Part shown: piece by piece, positions 1 to 8,182 of the stretch
Numbering within the stretch: the first letter of the stretch is position 1
How the letters are laid out: every line of letters starts with the position of its first letter
Origin: Actinoallomurus sp040655075
GTDB lineage: Bacteria; Actinomycetota; Actinomycetes; Streptosporangiales; Streptosporangiaceae
Assembly (NCBI RefSeq): GCF_040655075.1
Contig: NZ_JBFAJC010000003.1
Coordinates: forward strand, 186,001-250,000
Length of the DNA stretch: 64,000 nucleotides
Direction of reading: 5' to 3'
Notes under the pieces: generated by a model
What the model was told of the DNA's origin: nothing
Databases searched by the model: none
What the model saw: the letters and a program-made list of their open reading frames with translations, nothing else
Program-made: the position numbers and the translations under genes

Positions 1-90
1 GCCGGCGCCGGCCGTGAAGAACACCATCGCGCCGGCGGACACCGTCGCCGACGCGACGCCGACGCGCCGCCAGTCTCGCCTTGAGGCCAT
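1..90 (-). CDS. N-terminus of a secreted or membrane-anchored protein (partial)
   Basis: Only the first 30 codons are inside the window; the gene continues past base 1. The ATG is the complement of bases 88-90 and is preceded by a good ribosome site, GGGGAG, about 4 nt upstream. The visible peptide starts MASRRDWRRVGVASATVSAG: a twin-arginine-like basic N-terminus followed by a hydrophobic, small-residue stretch. This looks like an export signal (Sec or Tat). Nothing of the mature protein is visible, so no function can be given. Confidence 0.6.
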   Translation of the reverse strand, partial: MASRRDWRRVGVASATVSAGAMVFFTAGAG

Positions 91-177
91 GTCGCTCCCC
101 TGAAATCGTCTCCCGTTGTTACTGACAACTGGTCCAACGAGACGAGCGTTACATGGAAACGCGCGAAACGATAGGGC

Positions 178-1782
178 TTACAGGTCCGCCAGGTTCTCGC
201 GCAGCAGCGCGGTGAGGCGGGTGCGGCGGGACGGCTCGGCGCGATCGCGCACCGCGCGGGCCAGCTCCGGGCCGGCGGCGTGCACCACCGACAGGTGCCG
301 CCGCGCCCGGCTGAACGCGCCCACCGTCAGCGGTCGGGACAGCGCGCCGCCCGCCTCCCCGGGCAGCACGGCCACGACGGCCGGCCAGCGTGTGCCCTGG
401 GCACGGAGGACGGTCACCGCCCAGCCGTGCCGCACCGCCGACGCGGGGACCGCCGCCTTGCCGGACGGGAACGCGACCTCCAGCATGCCCCGGCCCGGGT
501 CCGTGCCGATCACCGAGCCGAACTCGCCCGCCGCTGCGCCCGGCAGGTCCGTGACGGCGACGACCCGGTCACCGGCGTCGTACGGGCCCGGCCCGGGGTT
601 GAGCCTGTCCTTCAGCGCCCGGTTGAGCGCGTCGGCTCCGGCCTCCCCACGGCGCACGGGCGTCACCGCGAGGATCTCCTCGACCGAGATGCCCAGCGCG
701 CGGGGGATCGAGTCCGTGACGAGCTGGACCGTGCGGTGCGCCGCCTCGCGGGCCTCGGCCGCCGGGACGATGACGACCTCGCGGTCCGGGGACTCCACCG
801 CGGCGAGGGTCCCCTCCCGGACGGAGGCCGTGAGCCGGCCGATCACGTCCTGCGGCATGGCGGGCAGCTCCGTCACCGGCACCGTGTCGGAGGCGATGAC
901 GTCGGCGAGGACGCGGCCCGCGCCGGACGGCGACGGCGCCGCCGGGTCGCCGGCGAGCACCAGATGCGTGCCGTCCATGCAGGCCTCGACGAGCGCGGCC
1001 GCGCGCTCGACGTCGAGGGTGCCGGCCTCCGCCACGACGACGAGGTCGGCCTCGAGCGGACGGTCCTCCCCGCGGGAGTAACCGCCCGGCCCCGGCTCCA
1101 GCAGCAGGTGCAGGGACCGGGCTCCGCCGAGCGCCTGCGCGCCCCGGTCCGTCGGAGCGGTGACGATCACGCCGGGGACGTCGCGCAGGCCCCGCAGCGC
1201 CTCCTCCACCGCCTCCGGCGCCCCCGCCAGCACGCTGACGCCGCTCTCGAACACCGCCGCCGGGACGCCGTCGGCGGCCGGCAGTGGGTCGGCCGTGGCG
1301 GTCAGCCGCGCCAGGCCCTCGGCGACCGTCTCCTCCGCGGTGGTGAGGCGGGCCAGGCCGAGCAGTTCGCTCTCGGACGCCTCGTCCATCACCGCGGCGA
1401 TCTCCCCGGCGGCGATGGACGCGCGCAGCGCCTCCACGGCGTCGCCCGGGTCGAAGGCCTCCAGGGCCGACAGGACCGCCTTCGCGGCGGTGACCGTGTG
1501 GCCGTCGCCCGCGGCCCGCAACAGCAGGTGCGCGGCGAGCGCCGCCGTGCGGCGCGGATCGTGCGGCCCGGCCTCCCCGCCGAGCAGCCGGCGGGCGAAG
1601 AAGTCGGCCTGTTCGGGCCGTACGCCGGGGATCTCCATCAGCCGCCACGGGTCGTCGCGCAGGGTCTTGGCGGCGGCCTCGCCGAGGCGGGCCAGCGCCT
1701 CGGGCGCGAGGCGGGCCGGAACGTCGGTGGCCGCGAAGAGCTCGGCCACCTCTGAGAGGGGGCCGGAGAAGGTCTCAGTCAT
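178..1782 (-). CDS. RecD2-like helix-hairpin-helix protein with degenerate ATPase
   Basis: 534 aa. The layout follows RecD2/TraA-type superfamily 1B helicases: a helix-hairpin-helix segment (about residues 45-75, around EIPGVRPEQADFFARR), a RecA-like core, and a C-terminal UvrD-like part. Blocks matching RecD2 motifs are readable: VLAGDPAAPSPSGAGRVLAD (motif III region), TPVRRGEAGADALN, and TVLRAQGTRWPAVVAVLP (motif V/VI region). The Walker A position reads VLAGAPEAVEEAL instead of GGPGTGKT, with no Lys, and the Walker B position reads VVVAEAGTLD instead of a DEAS-type box. ATP hydrolysis is therefore unlikely. A structural or regulatory DNA-binding role is inference. A TAAAGT hexamer 9 nt upstream of the ATG may be a -10 box. 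Confidence 0.65.
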   Translation of the reverse strand: MTETFSGPLSEVAELFAATDVPARLAPEALARLGEAAAKTLRDDPWRLMEIPGVRPEQADFFARRLLGGEAGPHDPRRTAALAAHLLLRAAGDGHTVTAAKAVLSALEAFDPGDAVEALRASIAAGEIAAVMDEASESELLGLARLTTAEETVAEGLARLTATADPLPAADGVPAAVFESGVSVLAGAPEAVEEALRGLRDVPGVIVTAPTDRGAQALGGARSLHLLLEPGPGGYSRGEDRPLEADLVVVAEAGTLDVERAAALVEACMDGTHLVLAGDPAAPSPSGAGRVLADVIASDTVPVTELPAMPQDVIGRLTASVREGTLAAVESPDREVVIVPAAEAREAAHRTVQLVTDSIPRALGISVEEILAVTPVRRGEAGADALNRALKDRLNPGPGPYDAGDRVVAVTDLPGAAAGEFGSVIGTDPGRGMLEVAFPSGKAAVPASAVRHGWAVTVLRAQGTRWPAVVAVLPGEAGGALSRPLTVGAFSRARRHLSVVHAAGPELARAVRDRAEPSRRTRLTALLRENLADL

Positions 1783-1975
1783 CGCTCGCTCACTTTAGTG
1801 CCGTCGCCGCCGGCGATGGGCCCGGATGATCCGTACGGTGGGGGAGGACGGCGTACGATCGTTCCAGCGACGCCGGCTGGACCCGGGTCGGCCCATCGGG
1901 CGTACGACCGCTCATGGGCGAGCGGGCGGACCGGAATGGAACTCGGCCAGCTCCCATCGGACGCCCGCGTAGGCG

Positions 1976-2914
1976 TCACTCGGATGAGACGTCGTCGAGC
2001 GCGTCGCGGATCTCGGCCGGCAGGGCGACCTCCTCGGCCTTGAGGATCGCGGCCAGCTGGACGGCCGTGCGCGCCCCGATGATCGGGGCGGCCACGCCGG
2101 GCCGGTCGCGCACCCAGCTGAGCGCGACGGCCAGTGGCGACACGCCGAGTCCCTCGGCGGCCGTGGACACCGACTCGACGATCTGAGCGCCCCGCTCGCT
2201 CAGGTAGGGCTGCACGAACTCGGCGTAGTGCGGGGTCGCCGCCCGTGAGTCGGCCGGGATGCCGGTGCGGTACTTGCCGGTGAGCACCCCGCGGCCGAGC
2301 GGCGAGCAGGGGAGCACACCGACGCCGAGCTCGGCCGCCGCGGGCAGCACGTCGTCCTCGATGTCGCGCCGCAGCAGGGAGTACTCCACCTGCGTGGAGA
2401 CGATGGGCGTGCGGCCCGGCCAGGCCTTCTGCCAGGTCGCCGCGCGGGCGAGCTCCCACGCGGCGAAGTGCGACACGCCCACGTAGCGCGCCCGGCCGGA
2501 GCCGACGGCGTCGTCGAGGGCGGACAGCGTCTCCTCGAGCGGGGTGTGCGCGTCGTATGCGTGCAGCTGCCAGAGGTCCACGTGGTCGACGCCCAGCCGC
2601 TCGAGGGAGTCGTCGAGGGCGCGCAGCAGGTGACGCCGTGAGGCGTCGCGCATGCCGTCCACGGTGAGCACGGCCTTCGTGGCGATCACCAGGTCGTCAC
2701 GGGCGACGACCTGGCCGATGAGCGCGCCGAGCACCCGCTCGCTCTCGCCGCCGCAGTAGACGTCCGCGGTGTCGACCAGGGTGCCGCCCGCCTCGACGAA
2801 GGCGGTGAGCTGGGCGGCGGCGTCCTCGACCTCGGTGTCCCCGCCCCACGTCATCGTTCCGAGGCCGAGGCGGGAAACGGCCAGCCCGCTCCGGCCGAGG
2901 TGACGCTGTTCCAT
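1976..2914 (-). CDS. Aldo/keto reductase
   Basis: 312 aa, full length for the family. It begins with a typical AKR N-terminus (GRSGLAVSRLGLGTMTWGG) and carries the catalytic tetrad D48, Y53 (in DTADVY), K80 (in IATKAV) and H118 (in LWQLHAYD). NADPH-dependent carbonyl reduction in the cytosol is expected from the family; the substrate cannot be read from sequence. The gene stands alone and is divergent from uppP. The start shows no ribosome site but has a TACGCT hexamer 8 nt upstream, consistent with a leaderless mRNA. Confidence 0.85.
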   Translation of the reverse strand: MEQRHLGRSGLAVSRLGLGTMTWGGDTEVEDAAAQLTAFVEAGGTLVDTADVYCGGESERVLGALIGQVVARDDLVIATKAVLTVDGMRDASRRHLLRALDDSLERLGVDHVDLWQLHAYDAHTPLEETLSALDDAVGSGRARYVGVSHFAAWELARAATWQKAWPGRTPIVSTQVEYSLLRRDIEDDVLPAAAELGVGVLPCSPLGRGVLTGKYRTGIPADSRAATPHYAEFVQPYLSERGAQIVESVSTAAEGLGVSPLAVALSWVRDRPGVAAPIIGARTAVQLAAILKAEEVALPAEIRDALDDVSSE

Positions 2915-2922
2915 GCCTGCGG

Positions 2923-2928
2923 AGCGTA
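2923..2928 (-). promoter_or_regulatory. Putative -10 box of the aldo/keto reductase gene (leaderless)
   Basis: TACGCT on the minus strand, separated by 8 nt from the ATG. No Shine-Dalgarno sequence lies between them. Confidence 0.35.
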
Positions 2929-3065
2929 TCGGCAGTCAGCGGCTTCGTCCGCACTCGGGACACGCCCACCCACGGGACGTCCCAGGACCGTCGCGGCACT
3001 AGGCTGCCATCGTCATTCGGCGATCCCGCGCCGGCCGGCCGGGTGTTCAAGGAGAGACCGGACTC

Positions 3066-3884
3066 GTGAACTTCGTGCAAGCGACCGTGTTGGGCATCGT
3101 GCAGGGCCTCACCGAGTTCCTGCCGATCTCCAGCTCGGCACATCTTCTGATCGTGCCGCGGCTGCTCGGCTGGAAGGACCCGGGTGCGGCGTTCACGGCG
3201 GTCATCCAGCTCGGCACGATGCTCGCTGTCCTGCTCTTCTTCTGGAAGGACATCGTCCGCATCATCGGCACGTGGTTCCGCAGCCTCTTCGACAAGGAGC
3301 TGCGCGGCCACCTCGACGCGCGGATGGGGTGGTACGTCGGGCTCGGCACTATCCCGGTCTCGGTCGTCGGCCTGGCGTTCAACCATCTGATCGAGGGCCC
3401 GGCCCGCAACCTCTGGATCAACGCGGCCTCGCTCGTCATCATGGGCCTGGTGATGATGGTCGCCGAGTGGGCTGGTCGGCAGAAGCTCGAGGTCGGCGAC
3501 CTGAACATGCGCGACGGCCTCATCATCGGCGGCTTCCAGTGCCTCGCGCTGATCCCCGGGTCCTCGCGGTCGGGCTCCACCATCACCGGCGGCCTGTTCC
3601 TCGGCTACACCCGCGAGGCCGCGGCGCGCTACTCCTTCCTGCTGTCCATCCCGGCGGTGGTCCTGTCGGGCCTGTTCGAGCTGCGTAAGGTGAGCGACGG
3701 CGGCCTGCCGATCGCCGGCACGGCCGTCGCCACCGTCGTGTCGTTCGTGGTCGGGTACGCCTCGATCGCCTGGCTGCTGAAGTTCCTGGTCCGCCACTCG
3801 ACGCTGCTGTTCACCTACTACCGCGTGGCGCTCGGCGGCGTCCTGATCGGCCTGCTCGCCGCCGGGGCGATCACCGCGACCTGA
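3066..3884 (+). CDS. uppP: Undecaprenyl-diphosphatase (UppP/BacA)
   Basis: 272 aa polytopic membrane protein that recycles undecaprenyl pyrophosphate for cell-wall synthesis (family knowledge). The two signature regions are intact: EFLPISSSAHL at residues 17-27 and PGSSRSGSTITGG at about 164-176, which hold the catalytic Glu, Ser and Arg residues. The GTG start follows AAGGAGAG by about 9 nt. It is divergent from the aldo/keto reductase and convergent with corA, whose stop lies 6 nt beyond. It is the first gene of the conserved actinobacterial block that leads to mshC and metH. Confidence 0.93.
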   Translation: MNFVQATVLGIVQGLTEFLPISSSAHLLIVPRLLGWKDPGAAFTAVIQLGTMLAVLLFFWKDIVRIIGTWFRSLFDKELRGHLDARMGWYVGLGTIPVSVVGLAFNHLIEGPARNLWINAASLVIMGLVMMVAEWAGRQKLEVGDLNMRDGLIIGGFQCLALIPGSSRSGSTITGGLFLGYTREAAARYSFLLSIPAVVLSGLFELRKVSDGGLPIAGTAVATVVSFVVGYASIAWLLKFLVRHSTLLFTYYRVALGGVLIGLLAAGAITAT

Positions 3885-3890
3885 GCGGGG

Positions 3891-4862
3891 TCAGAGCCAG
3901 CCGCTCTTGCGGAACCAGCGGTACAGCCCGGCGCAGACCCCCAGGATCAGCAGGAGCGCCGCCGGATAGCCCCACCAGTCCTGCAGCTCCGGCATGTACT
4001 TGAAGTTCATCCCGTACACGCCGGTGACCATCGTGGGCACGGCCAGGATCGCCGCCCAGGCGGAGATCTTGCGCATGTCCTCGTTCTGCTGCATGCCGAC
4101 CTGGGCCAGGTGCGCGTTCAGCACGTTGGTCAGCAGCTCGCTGTGGGAGTCGACGCGTTCGTCGACGCGCAGCAGGTGGTCGAGGACGTCGCGGAAGTAC
4201 TCCAGCGCGCCGTCCGGGAGCTGGATCCGGCGCTTGACGATGTCCTGCAGGACCGGGATGAGCGGGTCCTCCGCGCCGCGGAACTCCAGCACCTCGCGCT
4301 TGAGGTCGTAGATCTTCTCGGTCACCGTGACGCGCTGTGGGGAGAAGACCTCGCGCTCCAGCTCGATGATGTCGGTCTCGACCTCGTGCGCGATCGTCTC
4401 GTACCGGTCGACGATCTCGTCGAGGACCGTGTAGAGCACGGCACCGGGCCCGTAGGCCATCAGATCCGCGTCGCCCTCCAGGCGCCGGCGCACCTCCTTG
4501 AGGGGGCTGCCCTGCCCGTGCCGCACTGTGATGACGAAGTCCGCGCCGACGAACAGCATGATCTCGCCGACCTCGATGTCGGAGGTCTCGTCGACGTAGT
4601 GGAGCGTCTTCACGACGACGAACAGGATGTCGCCGTAGCGTTCGAGCTTGGGTCGCTGGTGCGCCTCGACGGCGTCCTCGATCGCCAGCGGATGGAGCTG
4701 CAGCTCGTCGGCGACGAGGTCGAACTCCTCGCGGGTCGGCTCGTGCAGGCCGATCCACATGAAGGCGTCGCCGTTCTCGCGGGCGATGTCGAGGGCGTCG
4801 CTGAGATCGCCGTCGACGGTCTGCCGCTCGCCCTTCCGGTAGATGGCGCAATCCATGATCAT
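3891..4862 (-). CDS. corA: CorA-family divalent cation transporter
   Basis: About 323 aa from the ATG at 4862 (MIMDCAIYRKG); the same frame is open up to 4904, but the family N-terminus favours the internal ATGs at 4862 or 4856. A long soluble domain is followed by two C-terminal membrane segments with the hallmark YGMNF loop between them and a basic tail (RWFRKSGWL). Family role: Mg2+/Co2+ uptake as a pentamer. No ribosome site is visible; CACAAT 8 nt upstream of 4862 could be a -10 box. Convergent with uppP. Confidence 0.88.
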   Translation of the reverse strand: MIMDCAIYRKGERQTVDGDLSDALDIARENGDAFMWIGLHEPTREEFDLVADELQLHPLAIEDAVEAHQRPKLERYGDILFVVVKTLHYVDETSDIEVGEIMLFVGADFVITVRHGQGSPLKEVRRRLEGDADLMAYGPGAVLYTVLDEIVDRYETIAHEVETDIIELEREVFSPQRVTVTEKIYDLKREVLEFRGAEDPLIPVLQDIVKRRIQLPDGALEYFRDVLDHLLRVDERVDSHSELLTNVLNAHLAQVGMQQNEDMRKISAWAAILAVPTMVTGVYGMNFKYMPELQDWWGYPAALLLILGVCAGLYRWFRKSGWL

Positions 4863-4952
4863 GGCAGCACATTGTGGCGTATCGGGGGTTAACAAATCGT
4901 CCAACAGTGCCTACCCACGGAAACGGGCGGCAAGCACCGTCCGCACTGCGAC

Positions 4953-4958
4953 TAGAGT
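4953..4958 (+). promoter_or_regulatory. Putative -10 box for the histidine phosphatase gene (leaderless)
   Basis: TAGAGT ends 7 nt before the GTG start at 4966, with no Shine-Dalgarno sequence between them. Confidence 0.4.
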
Positions 4959-4965
4959 TCACCGC

Positions 4966-5628
4966 GTGGCCACACTTCTGTTGGTACGCCATGGGCTGAC
5001 CGAGATGACCGGGCCGGTGCTCGCGGGCTGGACACCGGGGGTGCACCTGGACGAGCGCGGCCGGCGGCAGGTCGCCGAGCTCGCGACGCGGCTCGCGCCG
5101 GTGTCCCTGGACGTGATCGTCTCGAGTCCGCTGGAGCGCTGCCAGGAGACCGCGCGGGCGATCCTGGCCGGCCGTGACGGTCTGGGCGTCCAGACCGACG
5201 AGCGGTTCGGCGAGGTCCGGTACGGCGAGTGGACCGGTCGTCCCCTCGAGGAGCTGGCCAAGGAGGACCTCTGGAAGGTCGTCCAGGCGCACCCGAGCGC
5301 CGCCCGGTTCCCCGGCGGGGAGTCCCTGGCCGAGGCGCAGCACCGGGCCGTGTCCGCGGTCCGTGAGTGGAACGCCCGGCTCGCCCCGGAGGCCACCTAC
5401 CTCGTCTGCAGCCACGGCGACATCATCAAGGCGATCGTGGCCGACGCGCTCGGTCTCCACCTGGACCAGTTCCAGCGCGTCCAGGCCGATCCGGCGGCCC
5501 TCACCGTCATCCGCTACACCGAGCTGCGCCCGTTCCTCGTCCGCCTGAACGACGTCGGCGGCCGAGTCGACGATCTTCTTGCGAAGTCGGGGCAGGACAG
5601 TGACGCAGCGGTCGGCGGCGGAGCGTAG
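4966..5628 (+). CDS. Histidine phosphatase family protein (MSMEG_4193-like phosphoglycerate mutase family)
   Basis: 220 aa. The RHG motif of the histidine phosphatase superfamily is at the N-terminus (LLLVRHGLTEMTG), followed by SSPLERCQETA and a C-terminal CSHGDIIKAIV carrying the second catalytic His. The start was set at GTG 4966 because the upstream in-frame extension is not protein-like and a -10-like hexamer sits 7 nt before this GTG. The next gene, DUF3090, begins 11 nt after the stop. Substrate unknown; the tight linkage to DUF3090 and the SCO1664 family is conserved in actinobacteria. Confidence 0.85.
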   Translation: MATLLLVRHGLTEMTGPVLAGWTPGVHLDERGRRQVAELATRLAPVSLDVIVSSPLERCQETARAILAGRDGLGVQTDERFGEVRYGEWTGRPLEELAKEDLWKVVQAHPSAARFPGGESLAEAQHRAVSAVREWNARLAPEATYLVCSHGDIIKAIVADALGLHLDQFQRVQADPAALTVIRYTELRPFLVRLNDVGGRVDDLLAKSGQDSDAAVGGGA

Positions 5629-5631
5629 GGT
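5626..5631 (+). promoter_or_regulatory. Putative internal -10 box for DUF3090 gene
   Basis: TAGGGT, 7 nt before the ATG at 5639. Its TAG is also the stop codon of the upstream phosphatase gene. Confidence 0.35.
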
Positions 5632-5638
5632 CATCCTC

Positions 5639-6190
5639 ATGCCGGTCATCGCATACGACATGCCCGACAGGTTCGTGGCGGGCACCGTCGGCCAGCCGGG
5701 GGACCGCGCCTTCTACCTTCAGGCGCGGGACGGACGTCGCGTCACCAGTGTGGGGCTGGAGAAGTTCCAGGTGACGTTGCTGGCCGAACGCCTCGAGGAG
5801 CTCTTGGACGAGGTTCTGCGACAGGGCGGGGGCGCCCCGATGGTGCCTGCGGTCGCGCCCGTCGAGCTGCAGGACGACGAGCCCCTCGAGCAGCCGATCG
5901 AAGAGGAGTTCCGGGTCGGGACCATGGCCCTCGCCTGGGATCCGGAGGATCAGCGCGTCGTCATCGAGGCCCAGGAGATGACCGAGCGCGAGGACGACGA
6001 GGCCGACATCGGCAGCGACGACCCCGCCGTCGTGGTGCTGCGGGTGACCATCACCGCCGCCCAGGCCCGCGCGTTCGCGCAGCGGGCCCTGAAGATCGTC
6101 GCGGCGGGACGGCCGCCGTGCCCGCTGTGCGGGCTCCCGCTCGACGCCCAGGGCCACGTGTGCCCTCGGCAGAACGGCCATCTTGGCTGA
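5639..6190 (+). CDS. DUF3090 domain-containing protein
   Basis: 183 aa. It begins MPVIAYDMPDRFVAGTVGQPG and continues GDRAFYLQARDGRRVTSVGLEK, the conserved N-terminus of DUF3090. It ends in a probable zinc knuckle (CPLCGLPLD...HVCPRQNG). No biochemical function is established that I know of. It lies between a histidine phosphatase and a kinase-like protein in an apparent three-gene operon conserved in mycobacteria and streptomycetes, so a shared pathway is likely but unproven. Confidence 0.85.
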   Translation: MPVIAYDMPDRFVAGTVGQPGDRAFYLQARDGRRVTSVGLEKFQVTLLAERLEELLDEVLRQGGGAPMVPAVAPVELQDDEPLEQPIEEEFRVGTMALAWDPEDQRVVIEAQEMTEREDDEADIGSDDPAVVVLRVTITAAQARAFAQRALKIVAAGRPPCPLCGLPLDAQGHVCPRQNGHLG

Positions 6191-6217
6191 GACCTCGATC
6201 CCCTGGACACTTAAGCC

Positions 6218-6982
6218 ATGAGTCAGCCCTCCAGGTCCGGCGTCGGCGGTGACGGCGCACTGACGCCCGCGGACACCGAGGCCGCCCTCCGCCTTCTGCA
6301 GCACGGCGACATGACCATCGAAGGGCGACTCGTCGCGGCCAGCAACGCGACGCTGTACTGCTCGATCACGCACGACGACCTGCGGGCCAACTGCGTCTAC
6401 AAGCCCGTGTCCGGCGAGCGCCCGCTGTGGGACTTCCCCGACGGCACCCTGGCCGGCCGTGAGGTCGCCGCCTATCTGGTCTCCGAGGAGATGGGCTGGC
6501 AGGTCGTGCCGCCGACCGTGCACCGAGACGGACCCTTCGGGCCCGGCATGGTGCAGTTGTGGATCGAGCACGACACCGACGTCGACCTGCTGGCGCTGTC
6601 GCGCGGCGACGACCCGGCCGTGCGGCGCATGGCCGTCTTCGACGCGGTCGTCAACAACGCCGACCGGAAGATCGGCCACCTCCTGCCGATCCGGAGCGGC
6701 CACGTCTACGGCTGCGACCACGGGGTGTGCTTCTCCGCCGAGTACAAACTCCGCACCGTGCTCTGGCAGTGGCGGGGCAAGACCCTTACCTCCGAGGCCG
6801 TCGAGGCCCTGCAGCGGCTGCGCCGTGCCTTCACCCGGAACGGCTTCGCCCGCCGGCTGTCCGCGCTGCTGACCGGCGAGGAGATCGAGGCGATCCACGG
6901 CCGGATCGAGCTCATGCTCAAACACCGGATCCACCCCTACCCGCCGGAGGACTGGCCCGCCATCCCGTGGCCGCCCCTCTAG
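6218..6982 (+). CDS. SCO1664 family protein (PI3/4-kinase-like fold)
   Basis: 254 aa. Kinase-like features of the phosphatidylinositol 3/4-kinase superfamily are visible: an N-terminal lobe with CVYKPVSGERPLWDFPDG (glycine-poor loop and Lys), a catalytic-loop-like VVNNADRKIGH (about residues 145-155) and CDHGVCF in place of DFG. It is the third gene of the phosphatase/DUF3090 set. A small-molecule or protein kinase role is inferred from the motifs only. Convergent with the esterase gene that follows. Confidence 0.8.
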   Translation: MSQPSRSGVGGDGALTPADTEAALRLLQHGDMTIEGRLVAASNATLYCSITHDDLRANCVYKPVSGERPLWDFPDGTLAGREVAAYLVSEEMGWQVVPPTVHRDGPFGPGMVQLWIEHDTDVDLLALSRGDDPAVRRMAVFDAVVNNADRKIGHLLPIRSGHVYGCDHGVCFSAEYKLRTVLWQWRGKTLTSEAVEALQRLRRAFTRNGFARRLSALLTGEEIEAIHGRIELMLKHRIHPYPPEDWPAIPWPPL

Positions 6983-7010
6983 GCCCACGGGGCGCGAGGA
7001 CGGACGGCGG

Positions 7011-7982
7011 CTACTGGGGTGAGCCGGTCGGGCTGGGTGAGTCGCGCACGGGGCCCGGCGCTCCGGCCTTCGTCCAGCCCTGAGCGAGGAACCCGAAGGC
7101 GTCCGGGAGGACGCTGCGCACGTAGTCCCAGTCGTGCTCGCCGGGGCGCACATCGAGCACCGCCGGTACCCCCGCGGTGTCGAGCAGCTTCTTGAACCGC
7201 TGCGGCTCACCCTTGACGACGTCGTTGTCCTCGCTCTCGGCGGCGGACAGGAAGATCCTCAGCCGCCGGGCGGTGGCGAGGTTCTGGTCCGGCCGGTTCG
7301 CGGCGATGACGGCGTCCTTCTCGGCGAACATGTGCGACGGGTCGTCGACGTGGAAGTAGCCGGAGATCGAGGTCACCGAGCCGAACACGTCGGGGTGCCG
7401 CAGCGCGAGGTTCATCGAGCCGTACCCGCCCATGGAGAAGCCGCCGATGGCGCGGTGCGCGGCGTCACGGTGATGCCGGCCCTCGACGGCGGGGATCACT
7501 TCGTTGAGCAGCCGGTCCTCGATCCGGTCGGACCCGTCGACGGCGTTCGCCCATTCGGTGTCGTCATGGTGGCTGCCGTTGCCGTCCGGCACCGCCAGCA
7601 CGAACGGCGTGCCCCCGTGGGCGACGTACGCCGCGACCTGCCGGGCGAGCCCCTCGTCATCGACCAGGGTCTTGGGGTCGCTGGGCACGCCGTGCAGGAA
7701 GTACAGGACGGGCAGTTTGCGCGTCTCCGGCACGTCCGGACGCCACACGTACACCCCGTACGCCCTGTGGTCGGCCGGGTCGGTGACCTGGATCTGCGTC
7801 AGCCCCGGGCGCGCCGGGGACGGGGTGTCGACGTCGGCCGGACGGCGGGTGTCGGCCGCGCCGTGGTGCAGGCCCACGGTGACGGTCACGTACGCGAGCG
7901 CGAGCGCCAGCGCGAGTGTTCCCGCCCACACGGAAAGGCCCACCAGCGGCGGGCGACGGCGTTTCCTACGGTGTTTCGACAC
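7011..7982 (-). CDS. Membrane-anchored esterase (esterase D/antigen 85-like alpha/beta hydrolase)
   Basis: 323 aa. A basic N-terminus and one transmembrane segment (about residues 13-35, LVGLSVWAGTLALALALAYV) suggest an extracellular anchored enzyme. The hydrolase domain has the nucleophile elbow GGFSMGGYGS (Ser about 182), a preceding FVLAVPDGNGS loop and a late HDWDYVRSVLP carrying the catalytic His, as in putative esterases and mycolyltransferase-like folds. The GTG start at 7982 is used. The gene interrupts the SCO1664-mshC linkage on the opposite strand, so it is probably an insertion into the conserved block. Confidence 0.8.
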   Translation of the reverse strand: MSKHRRKRRRPPLVGLSVWAGTLALALALAYVTVTVGLHHGAADTRRPADVDTPSPARPGLTQIQVTDPADHRAYGVYVWRPDVPETRKLPVLYFLHGVPSDPKTLVDDEGLARQVAAYVAHGGTPFVLAVPDGNGSHHDDTEWANAVDGSDRIEDRLLNEVIPAVEGRHHRDAAHRAIGGFSMGGYGSMNLALRHPDVFGSVTSISGYFHVDDPSHMFAEKDAVIAANRPDQNLATARRLRIFLSAAESEDNDVVKGEPQRFKKLLDTAGVPAVLDVRPGEHDWDYVRSVLPDAFGFLAQGWTKAGAPGPVRDSPSPTGSPQ

Positions 7983-8169
7983 GAAGTGGACTCAGACCTG
8001 GGGGAGGGGGCAGGCGCAACCAGACTTCCATATCGCCGATGGACCAGCAGTTATTCCACGCCACATGGGCGACTCTTTACCCTTTGCCCGCGAGGCGGAA
8101 CCGTGTCCGGGTTTAAGAATGATCGTCCGTGGGCCGAACCTGCTCGACGGCCCGCCCGGCCGCTGCGGT

Positions 8170-8175
8170 TAGGCT
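8170..8175 (+). promoter_or_regulatory. Putative -10 box of mshC (leaderless)
   Basis: TAGGCT, 7 nt before the ATG at 8183, without any Shine-Dalgarno sequence in the gap (GCTGGGT). Confidence 0.45.
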
Positions 8176-8182
8176 GCTGGGT

